From positions 1 to 64,000 of the forward strand of contig NZ_AUJG01000014.1 of assembly GCF_000424105.1 (NCBI RefSeq): a DNA stretch of 64,000 nucleotides, written 5' to 3'. The notes beneath the pieces were generated by a model that made no database searches, was not told the DNA's origin, and saw nothing but the letters and a program-made list of their open reading frames with translations. The position numbers and the translations under genes were made by a program. Shown here in pieces: positions 29,438 to 37,331 of the stretch. Source of the stretch: Lachnospira multipara ATCC 19207. Its GTDB lineage: Bacteria; Bacillota; Clostridia; Lachnospirales; Lachnospiraceae. The number at the start of each line of letters is the position of its first letter. Positions within the stretch are counted from its first letter, which is position 1.

Positions 29438-29503
29438 CTTAGTTTCCTTTCTATGTTTAATTAAATTAATCTGCTACTTTTATTCTTAGAAACATTTTCC
29501 TAA

Positions 29504-30250
29504 TTACTTCTGTAAAACGAAGTAAACTCTCTCTGAGTCTGGCTTTGGTGCATCCTTTGAAAATGCATCATAAAGGGCAAGCACAGAAAGGCCCGCATTA
29601 GCTGCTGCCTCCTTAACTTCCTCTAATTCAAAGCCATGCTGAAAATGCTGTTCCTCATATCTATTAAAACTGCCGTCTTCATTCATAACAAAAACAGCGA
29701 GATCATATTCATTATTCTTATCGTCTTCGTTATAATAATTATCCCATATAAAAGCTGATTCGTCACGATTTTCCGCATAAGTATTGTCAGCTAATATATC
29801 TCTAAAGAAATGTATTGTCTTTAGATCAAAAACAAAAACGCCACCATCATTGATGTTCTCTGCCACGCACTTAAATACAGACTCTAAATCTTCCTTACTT
29901 GTAATGTAATTCATAGAGTCACCAATACTTGTAAATGCGTCCACATTAAAGGGAAGTTCAAACTCACGCATATCCTGACAAGAATAGAGAATATCTTGTC
30001 CACTTTCTTCAATTCTCTCAGCGGCTATAGCAAGCATATCCTCAGACATATCAATACCTACAATGTCATAGCCTTCTTTTTCAAGCATTCTTGTAACAGT
30101 TCCAGTTCCACAACCTAAATCAACCACCGAGTCTCCAGCCTTTACACCAAGCTCCTTTAAAAGTCCAATCATATATTGTCCCCATTCATCATAGGGAATG
30201 TTATCCATGTATTCATCATATACATAGGCAAATGCAGTGTATGCGTTCAT
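29504..30250 (-). CDS. Class I SAM-dependent methyltransferase
   Basis: A 248-aa protein starting at MNAYTAFAYVYDEYMDN (30250) with AAAGGAG upstream. The Rossmann motif I is VVDLGCGTGTVTRML, with IVGIDMSEDML for the ribose contact. The start YVYDEYMD...YDEW is typical of a group of small-molecule methyltransferases in clostridia. The substrate is unknown. It follows the SEC-C gene by about 90 nt, with a hairpin (30274-30295) between them. Confidence 0.88.
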   Translation of the reverse strand: MNAYTAFAYVYDEYMDNIPYDEWGQYMIGLLKELGVKAGDSVVDLGCGTGTVTRMLEKEGYDIVGIDMSEDMLAIAAERIEESGQDILYSCQDMREFELPFNVDAFTSIGDSMNYITSKEDLESVFKCVAENINDGGVFVFDLKTIHFFRDILADNTYAENRDESAFIWDNYYNEDDKNNEYDLAVFVMNEDGSFNRYEEQHFQHGFELEEVKEAAANAGLSVLALYDAFSKDAPKPDSERVYFVLQK

Positions 30251-30273
30251 TATTACTCCTTTATACTTATATA

Positions 30274-30295
30274 CCCCTTGGCAAAAACCAAGGGG
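30274..30295. repeat. Intergenic hairpin
   Basis: CCCCTTGG (30274-30281) pairs with CCAAGGGG (30288-30295), loop CAAAAA. It has no T-tract on either strand, so it may be an mRNA-stability or processing hairpin. Confidence 0.6.
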
Positions 30296-30341
30296 CACAC
30301 ATTGTAAACTAATTTATATTCTAATTAGGCTATCGTTAAAA

Positions 30342-30845
30342 TTAACGACCACAGCACTGCTTATACTTCTTACCGCTTCCGCATGGACATGGATCGTTAC
30401 GTCCAATCTTCTTACCTTCTCTAACGAAAGTACCAGAAGCCTTCTGCTTCTTATAAAGATTCTTTCTTACTTCTTCTGAAAGTAAGCCATCCCATTCAGG
30501 AAGTTCATATAACCAATTAGCCTTGCAGCCAACCATGTTGTAGTAAAGCTTTTCTCTATCATATTCAAGAGAAACTTCTGTATCCTCTTCCATAGTCTCA
30601 ATTGGATTAGGAGTTACTAAGCTATCGTTAATACCATCTAAGAAACCTGTCATAAGTAAAACTTCTACGTTAAACTTACTAGCTAAGTCCTTAACGCTAC
30701 CCTTAACTACTTCGTCTGGATTTCCTAAAATTTCCTTATAGATTCTCTGCTCTTCTGTAAAGTAAGCATTCCAGAAATTCTCAGCAGCCTTAGGATCTGC
30801 TTCTGTATTGTACGCAAGATTTCTCCATGTTTCTAAAAGTGCCAT
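30342..30845 (-). CDS. SEC-C zinc motif protein
   Basis: A 167-aa protein. The last 25 residues are a textbook SEC-C motif ([18 protein letters not shown]), which binds zinc and in SecA contacts SecB and ribosomes. The first about 130 residues are helical and acidic and are not assigned. A link with protein export or ribosome binding is only suggested by the motif. Confidence 0.85.
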   Translation of the reverse strand: MALLETWRNLAYNTEADPKAAENFWNAYFTEEQRIYKEILGNPDEVVKGSVKDLASKFNVEVLLMTGFLDGINDSLVTPNPIETMEEDTEVSLEYDREKLYYNMVGCKANWLYELPEWDGLLSEEVRKNLYKKQKASGTFVREGKKIGRNDPCPCGSGKKYKQCCGR

Positions 30846-31063
30846 GTTTAATACCTCTTCCTTATTATTTATTCCTATTATTTAGTGTATATAAAGACAC
30901 GACTCCAAACTACACTAAAAAGTATTACTATGGAATTATAACATAGAATAATTTAAAAGCAAGCATTTAAAAAGAGGCTCTGTAAATGCCCGTGGATTCT
31001 GCATTTTCAAAAGCCCCTTAAATACTCGCTTGTCATAATTCCCCTTATTATTAGGAAAATGTT

Positions 31064-31801
31064 CTAAATTATAGAGTTATAATTAGAACCTGTTACATAG
31101 GTGTAACCGCCATCTGAATCATAACTACCTGTTGCTGCAAGCTTAGCAAGCGCACTTGTTGCATTGCTATTCATGGTCGAAGCGCTTGCACTAATCTGAT
31201 TAGCAATTGATGCATCCTGTGCAAAAATCGACTTTAATGTGGATACATCTGCCTTATCAAGTGTATCTTTATCAAGACTTAAACTATTATCACTATTAAC
31301 TGTTATTCCCACTGAAGATAATATACCTGAATTTATATTAGTGGATTTAACCATAAAATTAGCAGATCTAAGAGTTGATGTAATATTAGAATCTGCTGCA
31401 GAATCTACTAAATCGTTGTAATCCTTTACAAAGCTAGATACTGCCTTATAAATTGCATCTCTGTCATAATCTGTTGTTTCATTACCTTCTGAGTCTGTAG
31501 TCGTCTTCTTTTCCCAAAGGCTTGAACTTGTTAAAGTCTTTACATCCTTAACAACCGCTGATGAAGCACTCTTAATTGTTGTTTCAGTATTCTTCTCGGC
31601 AGATGACTTAATTGTGGAATTAGATGTTGAACTAGTTGTTGTATCTTCTTCCTCATCCTGAGAGTAATAGTTATTAAGTAACTTCTTGTAACTACCTGAC
31701 TTTATAGAACTAAGCTGATTAAGATCTAGACTATAAATGCCCGACGAACTTGACTGTAAGCTTGAAAACAAGCTAGTAATATTAGAATTTATGCTCGACA
31801 T
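31064..31801 (-). CDS. FliD-like C-terminal fragment protein, function unknown
   Basis: A 245-aa protein with a Ser/Thr-rich N-terminal half (SSSSG, TTTSSTSNST). The C-terminal half resembles the end of flagellar hook-associated protein 2: FVKDYNDLVD, then LSSVGITVNSDNSLSLDKDTL and LKSIFAQ...IANQISASA. FliD is about twice as long, and no flagellar genes are near. It may be a stand-alone FliD-derived protein kept in a non-flagellated lineage. It has no signal peptide. The match is by eye. Confidence 0.6.
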   Translation of the reverse strand: MSSINSNITSLFSSLQSSSSGIYSLDLNQLSSIKSGSYKKLLNNYYSQDEEEDTTTSSTSNSTIKSSAEKNTETTIKSASSAVVKDVKTLTSSSLWEKKTTTDSEGNETTDYDRDAIYKAVSSFVKDYNDLVDSAADSNITSTLRSANFMVKSTNINSGILSSVGITVNSDNSLSLDKDTLDKADVSTLKSIFAQDASIANQISASASTMNSNATSALAKLAATGSYDSDGGYTYVTGSNYNSII

Positions 31802-31890
31802 CTTAACACCTCCTTGTTATTAAGAAGCCCATTGACCTATTGTTTCTAATACCATTATATCACAACTTGTAAAAATGTCTATCAAAAGTA

Positions 31891-32124
31891 CTATTTATTT
31901 TCTTTAGATGATACCTCTTCACTAGTTCCCTTGCCGCGAAGGAACTTATAAACCAATAACATGGCATAAGCTACTACTGGTAAAACTATATCTGTATAGA
32001 TTAAACCTCTAAACAATGTGTTAGTAACCTCGCTATCAATAAAAGCCACCACAAGAGTTGTAAGGAGTAAAATTCCCCATAAAACTACTACTGTTAAGGC
32101 TGCGATTCTCTTTAATTTCTTCAT
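31891..32124 (-). CDS. Small membrane protein of unknown function
   Basis: A 77-aa protein with an AGGAAG ribosome site. Two membrane helices (about residues 9-29 and 39-62) follow a basic start (MKKLKR), and a charged tail ends in SSKENK. I do not recognise it. It is a single gene. Confidence 0.7.
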   Translation of the reverse strand: MKKLKRIAALTVVVLWGILLLTTLVVAFIDSEVTNTLFRGLIYTDIVLPVVAYAMLLVYKFLRGKGTSEEVSSKENK

Positions 32125-32363
32125 ATTTCTAACTTCCTATCCTTACTTAAAATTTTATTTACTCAAGTATACACAAAATACTATTGCATAGGCAATAAAA
32201 AGATTATATTATAATCTTAATAAAGCCGGTACAATTTAATATTAACTAAGTGAGATAAGGTGTGAGAATAGTGCTATGATTATTTTTAAAAATATATCTC
32301 CAAAGCCAGTAATCAAGCTATTTCTAGATAACTTATTTTATAGGTATATTATAGTAAAAATCC

Positions 32364-32392
32364 TTGACTACGCCCATGCCTTATAGTATTTT
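32364..32392 (+). promoter_or_regulatory. Promoter of the ACP-like gene
   Basis: TTGACT (32364-32369), a 17-nt spacer and TATTTT (32387-32392). The start would be near 32399, leaving a leader of about 90 nt. The 32125-32363 stretch shows no gene. Confidence 0.65.
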
Positions 32393-32400
32393 ATCATAGC

Positions 32401-32455
32401 AAGTGATTGAGAAATGCCTCATCACTTCTAGGTGTTATCTTATCTTAGATAAGAT
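32401..32455 (+). promoter_or_regulatory. Structured 5' leader of the ACP-like gene
   Basis: Two hairpins follow the promoter: 32401-32427 (AAGTGAT..GAG with CTC.ATCACTT), then a perfect 8-bp stem ATCTTATC/GATAAGAT at 32437-32455 followed by TTT. The second looks like a weak terminator, so attenuation is possible. Confidence 0.45.
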
Positions 32456-32491
32456 TTTACTCGAAATTTAGTAAGAAATGAGGGTTCGTGT

Positions 32492-32716
32492 ATGGATCAG
32501 TTAATGGACATTTTATCAGAGTACAATTCAGAAATTGATTTTGAAACTTATGAAGCTTTAGTAGACGACGAAATTTTATTAAATGATGACCTTGAGAGCC
32601 TTGCTCAGGAGCTTAATGATGCCTATGACATCAACATCACAGCTAATGACATCGTTCCTGAAAATTTTAACTCTGCTGAACTTATTTGGGAATTAATCCA
32701 AAGATTATCAGAATAA
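32492..32716 (+). CDS. Acyl-carrier-protein-like protein without the usual attachment serine
   Basis: A 74-aa acidic helical protein. The last 50 residues fit an ACP fold (LNDDLESLAQELNDAYDI, then NITANDIVPENFNSAELIWE). In ACP the phosphopantetheine Ser (DSL motif) lies 14 residues before the aromatic of the helix-2 end. Here that position is Asn (LLNDD), so the carrier arm cannot attach in the usual way. It has its own promoter and a structured leader. No fatty acid or polyketide genes adjoin. Confidence 0.6.
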   Translation: MDQLMDILSEYNSEIDFETYEALVDDEILLNDDLESLAQELNDAYDINITANDIVPENFNSAELIWELIQRLSE

Positions 32717-32744
32717 TTAAAGATAAGAATTGTTTAAAAACAAG

Positions 32745-32774
32745 AAAAGCGCAGGCCAATTATGGTCTGCGCTT
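32745..32774. terminator. Bidirectional terminator
   Basis: AAAGCGCAG pairs with CTGCGCTTT between the ACP-like gene (+) and deoC (-). Confidence 0.88.
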
Positions 32775-32845
32775 TATAAATTTCTAATTTTTAGTTTCTT
32801 AATTTGTTTCTAGTTTCATATCTAGCTTTTTAAATAAGCTTTGAT

Positions 32846-33493
32846 TTAGCTTCTAGATTCCATAATCTTTACGGCATTACTTGTGCCAATTCTATCAGCA
32901 CCTGCCTCAATCATGGCAATTGCAGTGTTATAATCTCTTATTCCACCTGAAGCCTTAACAAGGCCTTCCTCACCTACAACTTCCTTCATAAGAGCCACAT
33001 CTCTTAGAGTTGCACCTCCTGTTGAAAAACCAGTTGAGGTCTTAACATAATCTGCTCCTGCTTCCATAGAAAGCTCGCAAGCCTTTTTCTTTTCCTCATC
33101 AGTTAATAGGCAGGTTTCAATAATTACCTTTAAAACATGTCCCTTTGTCGCCTCTCTTACAGCCTTAATATCCTCAAGCACAATATCATATGCCTTGGCT
33201 TTAAGGGCGCCGATTTGAATTACCATATCGATTTCTTCTGCGCCATCTTCAATAGCCTTCTTTGCCTCAAAGGCTTTTGTTTGCGTATCCATAGCTCCTA
33301 GTGGAAATCCTACAACCACGCAAGTCTTAACAGCTGTGTCCTTTAATTGCTTCGCTACTAATTTAGTGTACGCTGAGTTAACGCAAACCGATGCAAAGTC
33401 ATATTTCTTGGCTTCCTCACACAATTTTTCAATATCTTCTGGTGTGGCATCTGGCTTTAAATTAGTATGATCAAAATACTTTTCAAAATCCAT
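32846..33493 (-). CDS. deoC: Deoxyribose-phosphate aldolase
   Basis: A 215-aa enzyme that splits deoxyribose 5-phosphate to glyceraldehyde 3-phosphate and acetaldehyde in nucleoside salvage. It shows [43 protein letters not shown] with the Lys site, and the Schiff-base Lys in [17 protein letters not shown]. Normal length. It stands alone, without the other deo genes. Confidence 0.96.
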   Translation of the reverse strand: MDFEKYFDHTNLKPDATPEDIEKLCEEAKKYDFASVCVNSAYTKLVAKQLKDTAVKTCVVVGFPLGAMDTQTKAFEAKKAIEDGAEEIDMVIQIGALKAKAYDIVLEDIKAVREATKGHVLKVIIETCLLTDEEKKKACELSMEAGADYVKTSTGFSTGGATLRDVALMKEVVGEEGLVKASGGIRDYNTAIAMIEAGADRIGTSNAVKIMESRS

Positions 33494-33593
33494 AATACCC
33501 TCCTATCTAGTAATACTTATTACTATGCTGATTATATCATTATTATCTAAAACAAGCTAGTTGTTTAAATTTGTCAAGACTCGCAAAGCATTT

Positions 33594-33625
33594 AACTCAG
33601 TCGGAGCTTGTACTCCGACTGAGTT
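33594..33625. repeat. 13-bp perfect dyad, copy 1
   Basis: AACTCAGTCGGAG (33594-33606) and CTCCGACTGAGTT (33613-33625), loop of 6 nt. The same dyad recurs with one change at 35235-35266, so the two flank purA. Confidence 0.9.
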
Positions 33626-33628
33626 AAA

Positions 33629-33688
33629 AAAGCCCTAAAAGGCTAACTGATAGCTAAAAGTCTTGCTATCAGTACTTTCTAGGGCTTT
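33629..33688 (-). terminator. purA terminator
   Basis: A long stem built from AAAGCCCTA with TAGGGCTTT and an inner ACTGATAGC/GCTATCAGT. It runs into a T6 tract on the minus strand. Confidence 0.82.
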
Positions 33689-33728
33689 GAGAACATTTAT
33701 AAATTCTATGATTAGTTTCTTTTAGAAA

Positions 33729-35027
33729 CTAGTTCTTCTTGTAGTTTGAAACTCTGTGGATGATTTCATGTCTTCCTGGACCATTAGAAACCATTGTAAT
33801 AGGAGCTTCGATTTCTTCCTCGATTGCTTCGATATAATCGCGGCATTCCTTTGGAAGATCTTCGTAATTCTTGATTCCTCTGATTTCGCACTTCCAACCT
33901 GGGAACTTCTTTAATACAGGCTTAGCCTTCTCAAGCTCAGCTGTTGTAGGGAAGTCCTTAGTTACCTTACCATCGATTTCATAACCTACACACATAGGAA
34001 TTTCATCGAGGTATCCAAGTACGTCAATTACTGTAAGGGCAACTTCTGTTGTACCCTGCATTCTAACACCGTAACGTGTTGCTACTGCATCAAACCAACC
34101 CATTCTTCTTGGACGACCTGTTGTAGCACCAAATTCGCCACCGTCACCGCCACGAACTCTTAATTCCTGAGCTTCGTCGCCAAAGATTTCTGAAACAAAT
34201 GCACCTGCACCAACTGATGATGAGTATGCCTTAACTACTGTAACAACATCCTTAATTTCAGCTGCTGGAATACCTGCACCAATTGCACCGTAAGCAGCAA
34301 GAGTTGAGCTAGATGTTACCATAGGATAGATACCGTGATCTGGATCCTTAAGTGAACCTAACTGACCTTCAAGTAAAATCTTCTTACCTTCCTTAATTGC
34401 CTTATGAAGGTATGCTGAAGTATCGCAAACATAAGGTGCAATCATTTCTTTATATTCCATGAGAGTATTAAAGATGTCCTCTTCCTTAAGAAGTGGAGCG
34501 TGATAGAGATGTTCTAGCATAACATTCTTTAATGTACAAACGTTACTAATCTTATCCTTAAGTGCTTTCTCATCTCCGAATAATTCGCTAACCTGGAAAC
34601 CAATCTTAGCGTACTTATCTGAATAGAATGGAGCAATACCTGACTTAGTAGAGCCAAAGGACTTACCTGCAAGTCTTGCTTCCTCGTATGTATCAAAATC
34701 TACATGATAAGGCATCATAATCTGTGCTCTATCTGACACCAAAATCTTAGGCATTGGAACATTTCTGTCTGTTAAGCTCTTTAATTCGTTAATTAAATAA
34801 GGAATATTTAGAGCTACTCCATTACCTATAATGCTTGTAGTGTGATTATAAAATACACCAGATGGGAGTAAATGAAGTGCAAATTTACCATAATCATTAA
34901 TGATTGTGTGTCCTGCATTACTTCCTCCCTGGAATCTTACAATAATATCTGATTCCTCGGCGAGCATATCAGTAATCTTACCCTTACCTTCGTCGCCCCA
35001 GTTAGCACCAACAATAGCCTTTACCAT
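33729..35027 (-). CDS. purA: Adenylosuccinate synthetase
   Basis: A 432-aa enzyme that joins IMP and Asp using GTP, the first step to AMP. It has the P-loop VGANWGDEGKGKITD, the RFQGGSNAGHT segment, GSTKSGIAPFYSDK, and the C-terminal TTGRPRRMGWFDAVA. It uses the Ala/Asn GANWGDEGKG variant of the common GxQWGDEGKG start. It has its own promoter and an elaborate leader; purB, purF and purC lie 8-13 kb away. Confidence 0.97.
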   Translation of the reverse strand: MVKAIVGANWGDEGKGKITDMLAEESDIIVRFQGGSNAGHTIINDYGKFALHLLPSGVFYNHTTSIIGNGVALNIPYLINELKSLTDRNVPMPKILVSDRAQIMMPYHVDFDTYEEARLAGKSFGSTKSGIAPFYSDKYAKIGFQVSELFGDEKALKDKISNVCTLKNVMLEHLYHAPLLKEEDIFNTLMEYKEMIAPYVCDTSAYLHKAIKEGKKILLEGQLGSLKDPDHGIYPMVTSSSTLAAYGAIGAGIPAAEIKDVVTVVKAYSSSVGAGAFVSEIFGDEAQELRVRGGDGGEFGATTGRPRRMGWFDAVATRYGVRMQGTTEVALTVIDVLGYLDEIPMCVGYEIDGKVTKDFPTTAELEKAKPVLKKFPGWKCEIRGIKNYEDLPKECRDYIEAIEEEIEAPITMVSNGPGRHEIIHRVSNYKKN

Positions 35028-35072
35028 AGTTACTTCCTCCGTCCCGTTTTACGGGTATAAAATTATATGTTT

Positions 35073-35129
35073 ATCTAGAAAAGCCACTATCTAGATTGTA
35101 ATAAATCTAGACAAGCCACTATCTAGATT
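35073..35129 (-). promoter_or_regulatory. Twin hairpins with conserved loops in the purA leader
   Basis: Two tandem stem-loops 32 nt apart. Proximal (35104-35129): AATCTAGA-10-TCTAGATT. Distal (35073-35096): ATCTAGA-10-TCTAGAT. On the mRNA strand the loops read TAGTGGCTTG and TAGTGGCTTT, identical at nine of ten positions, while the spacer is unrelated. A further dyad GCGAATGT/ACATTTGC (35131-35158) precedes them. Confidence 0.6.
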
Positions 35130-35169
35130 AGCAAATGTGAATAAAAATAAACATTCGCCACACCGGTTA

Positions 35170-35198
35170 ATAATATCAAAACGGGATGGAATATGCAA
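35170..35198 (-). promoter_or_regulatory. purA promoter
   Basis: On the minus strand TTGCAT (35193-35198), a 17-nt spacer and TATTAT (35170-35175). The leader would be about 135 nt. Confidence 0.7.
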
Positions 35199-35234
35199 GA
35201 AATTAGACGAAATTATTGATAACTAAAAAAGTTT

Positions 35235-35351
35235 AACTCAGTCGGGGTACAATCTCCGACTGAGTTGGACGCTTTGCGAGGATGCGCACGGATTCGGGTC
35301 TGCTGAAGCAGACCCGAATCCGGCGCGCAAGACTCGCGAGCGAGTCTTGAC
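35235..35351. repeat. Three-hairpin repeat cluster next to tRNA-Thr
   Basis: First a dyad with AACTCAGTCGG arms (35235-35266), second copy of the one at 33594. Then a perfect 13-bp stem GATTCGGGTCTGC/GCAGACCCGAATC (35291-35320), and a 9-bp stem CAAGACTCG/CGAGTCTTG (35328-35349). It is strikingly GC-rich for this genome and holds no gene. Confidence 0.85.
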
Positions 35352-35365
35352 AAACAAATAAAAAA

Positions 35366-35437
35366 AGCTATTGAGGGGAATTGAACCCCCGACCTCTTCA
35401 TTACCAATGAAGTGCTCTACCACTGAGCTACAATAGC
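35366..35437 (-). tRNA. tRNA-Thr (GGT anticodon)
   Basis: A complete cloverleaf on the minus strand: acceptor GCTATTG/CAATAGC, D arm with AGCTCAGTGGTAGAGC, anticodon stem CTTCA/TGAAG with loop TTGGTAA, and T arm with GGTTCAATTCC. CCA is not encoded. It is followed by a T-run. Confidence 0.95.
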
Positions 35438-35489
35438 AAATCTGCTAAATTATAGCATAAATTAAGTTATTTTATCAACTTAATTTATA

Positions 35490-36095
35490 CTATTTTGCAG
35501 ATAATTTTTTCTTTATTCTTGTTAGTGCATTATCTATGGATTTCGGCGTCTTTTTAAGAGCTTTAGCTATCTGCTGATAATCTTGTCCCTTCTTACTTAG
35601 GGCAAAAACTTCACTTTCAAAAGCGCTTAATTTAGTCTTAGCATCGGCATTAATTGTAGAAATCTCCTCCTTACTAAGATAAGCATATTCAGGATTATAA
35701 AAATCATCAGCTGCTAGATTATCTCCAATAGTCAACTCCTCATCATCTCCCTGACCAAGAGGCTGGTCTAGGCTAATATAGCCATTAAGGGGGAGATTCT
35801 TTTGTCTATTAGAGGCCTTGATTGCGTTTTGGATTTGGCGTTCAATGCAAATGTTAGCAAAGGTAGTAAATTTCACGCTTCTTTCCACATCATAGTCTCT
35901 TACAGCATTAAAAAGGCCTATCATGCCTTCTTGAATTAAATCTTCCTTATCACCGCCAGCAATAAACATAGTTTTTGCCTTATACTTAACCGTATCCTTA
36001 TACCTTTCGTATAGGAGATTAGCTGCGGCTTGATTTTCATTTTCCTTATAATCTCTTACTAAATCTTCATCAGTCATTGCTGATAATTTATCCAT
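35490..36095 (-). CDS. sigH: RNA polymerase sigma factor SigH-like
   Basis: A 201-aa sigma-70 family protein from the ATG at 36095 with GAGGG upstream. Region 2 has ANLLYERYKDTVKYKAKTMF, DLIQEGMIGLFNAVRDYD and FTTFANICIERQIQNAI; region 4 has LSKKGQDYQQIAKALKKTPKSIDNALTRIKKKL. The same neighbours (cysS, mrnC, rlmB) adjoin sigH in Bacillus, where it drives early sporulation and competence. Whether this organism sporulates cannot be told here. Confidence 0.88.
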   Translation of the reverse strand: MDKLSAMTDEDLVRDYKENENQAAANLLYERYKDTVKYKAKTMFIAGGDKEDLIQEGMIGLFNAVRDYDVERSVKFTTFANICIERQIQNAIKASNRQKNLPLNGYISLDQPLGQGDDEELTIGDNLAADDFYNPEYAYLSKEEISTINADAKTKLSAFESEVFALSKKGQDYQQIAKALKKTPKSIDNALTRIKKKLSAK

Positions 36096-36127
36096 ATACA
36101 CCCTCTATTAATTAGTCTGTTAAAATC

Positions 36128-36868
36128 TTAAGCCATTCTCTGTCTTACGATTTCATAAGCAAGTACACCTGCTGCCACTGAAGCATTAAGGGAATCAATA
36201 TCCCCCTTCATTGGGATTGAGGCTACAAAGTCACATTTTTCCTTAACAAGACGGCTAACGCCGTTACCTTCATTACCAATAACTAAGCCGATAGGGCCTT
36301 TTAAGTTAAGATTATACATAGTCTCACCACCCATATCTGCGCAGACAAACCAAAGGCCTTCCTTCTTTAACTCTTCAATAGTCTTAGAAATGTTAGTTAC
36401 CTTGGCAACTGGTGTGTAGTTAATAGCACCAGCTGATGTCTTAGCTACTGTAGCTGTAAGGCCTACTGCTCTTCGCTTTGGAATAATAACACCGTGAGCG
36501 CCTGCCTGATTAGCTGTTCTTATAATTGCGCCAAGATTGTGTGGATCCTCGATTTCATCTAAGATAAAGATAAATGGATCTTCACCCTTTTCTCTTGCAA
36601 GATTAAGGATGTCCTCAACTTCTGCATAATCATAAGCTGCGCCAATGGCTACAACTCCCTGATGACGGCTTGTTCCAGCAAGTCTATCAAGTCTTTCCTT
36701 ATCTACAAAGTTAATAATGCAGTCAGTTTTCTTAGCTTCTCTTATAATAGTCTTAATTGGGCCATCTGTGCTGCCATCTAAGACAAATAGCTTATCTATT
36801 GTTTTGCCTGATCTAAAAGCCTCTAAAACCGCATTACGCCCTTCAAAGGTCAATTCCTTATATCTCAT
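36128..36868 (-). CDS. rlmB: 23S rRNA guanosine-2'-O-methyltransferase (TrmH/SpoU family)
   Basis: A 246-aa SPOUT methyltransferase. It has an N-terminal L30e-like substrate domain (FEGRNAVLEAFRSG), then the knot with LDEIEDPHNLGAIIRTANQAGAHG, GLVIGNEGNGVSRLV and IPMKGDIDSLNASVAAGVLAYE. The start overlaps mrnC by 11 nt, as in the conserved cluster. RlmB is the usual call; TrmL-type alternatives are less likely with this N-terminal domain. Confidence 0.93.
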   Translation of the reverse strand: MRYKELTFEGRNAVLEAFRSGKTIDKLFVLDGSTDGPIKTIIREAKKTDCIINFVDKERLDRLAGTSRHQGVVAIGAAYDYAEVEDILNLAREKGEDPFIFILDEIEDPHNLGAIIRTANQAGAHGVIIPKRRAVGLTATVAKTSAGAINYTPVAKVTNISKTIEELKKEGLWFVCADMGGETMYNLNLKGPIGLVIGNEGNGVSRLVKEKCDFVASIPMKGDIDSLNASVAAGVLAYEIVRQRMA

Positions 36869-37331
36869 TAGTCCTCCTATTAGTTGGCTTTCTTGTCTTC
36901 ATCTCTTCGGATTCAAGTCCGATTTTTACAAGTTCCACCAATCTATCAAATTGCTCTGTTAAATATAAATAGCCAACTAAGGCCTCAAAGCCCGTTGCTC
37001 TTCTATAATCTGTAATAGAGGCATTCTTTGCGGAAGTATAAGACTTTGCATTACGGCCTCTTTTATATATAGCTTCCTCATCGCTTGTAAGCAAAGGCTC
37101 AAGGACACCAATCATAATAGACTGGGCCTCTGCCTTTACTAATGATGAAGCTTGTTTATTCATTTTATTAACCTGAGTGTTGCCCTCTGAAACAATCTTA
37201 GTCTTTATGATTAAATCATAGGCACAATCCCCGATATAGGCTAATACTAGAGGGGATAGCTGTCTTGGATTAGTCTCATTTAAATTAAGGCCCTCAAATA
37301 TAGCCTTAGTAAAACTTAAGCTCTCTTCCAT
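36858..37331 (-). CDS. mrnC: Mini-ribonuclease III
   Basis: A 157-aa RNase III catalytic domain without a double-stranded RNA-binding domain. It has LSPLVLAYIGDCAYDLIIKT (acidic active site), the helix NKQASSLVKAEAQS, and FEALVGYLYLT with the second Glu. It trims 23S rRNA ends. It overlaps cysS upstream by 16 nt and rlmB downstream by 11 nt. Confidence 0.95.
   Translation of the reverse strand: MEESLSFTKAIFEGLNLNETNPRQLSPLVLAYIGDCAYDLIIKTKIVSEGNTQVNKMNKQASSLVKAEAQSIMIGVLEPLLTSDEEAIYKRGRNAKSYTSAKNASITDYRRATGFEALVGYLYLTEQFDRLVELVKIGLESEEMKTRKPTNRRTNEI

Noticed and set aside
35213-35423. Minus-strand ORFs across the tRNA-Thr region
   Set aside because: They run through a clear tRNA and palindromes and lack ribosome sites.
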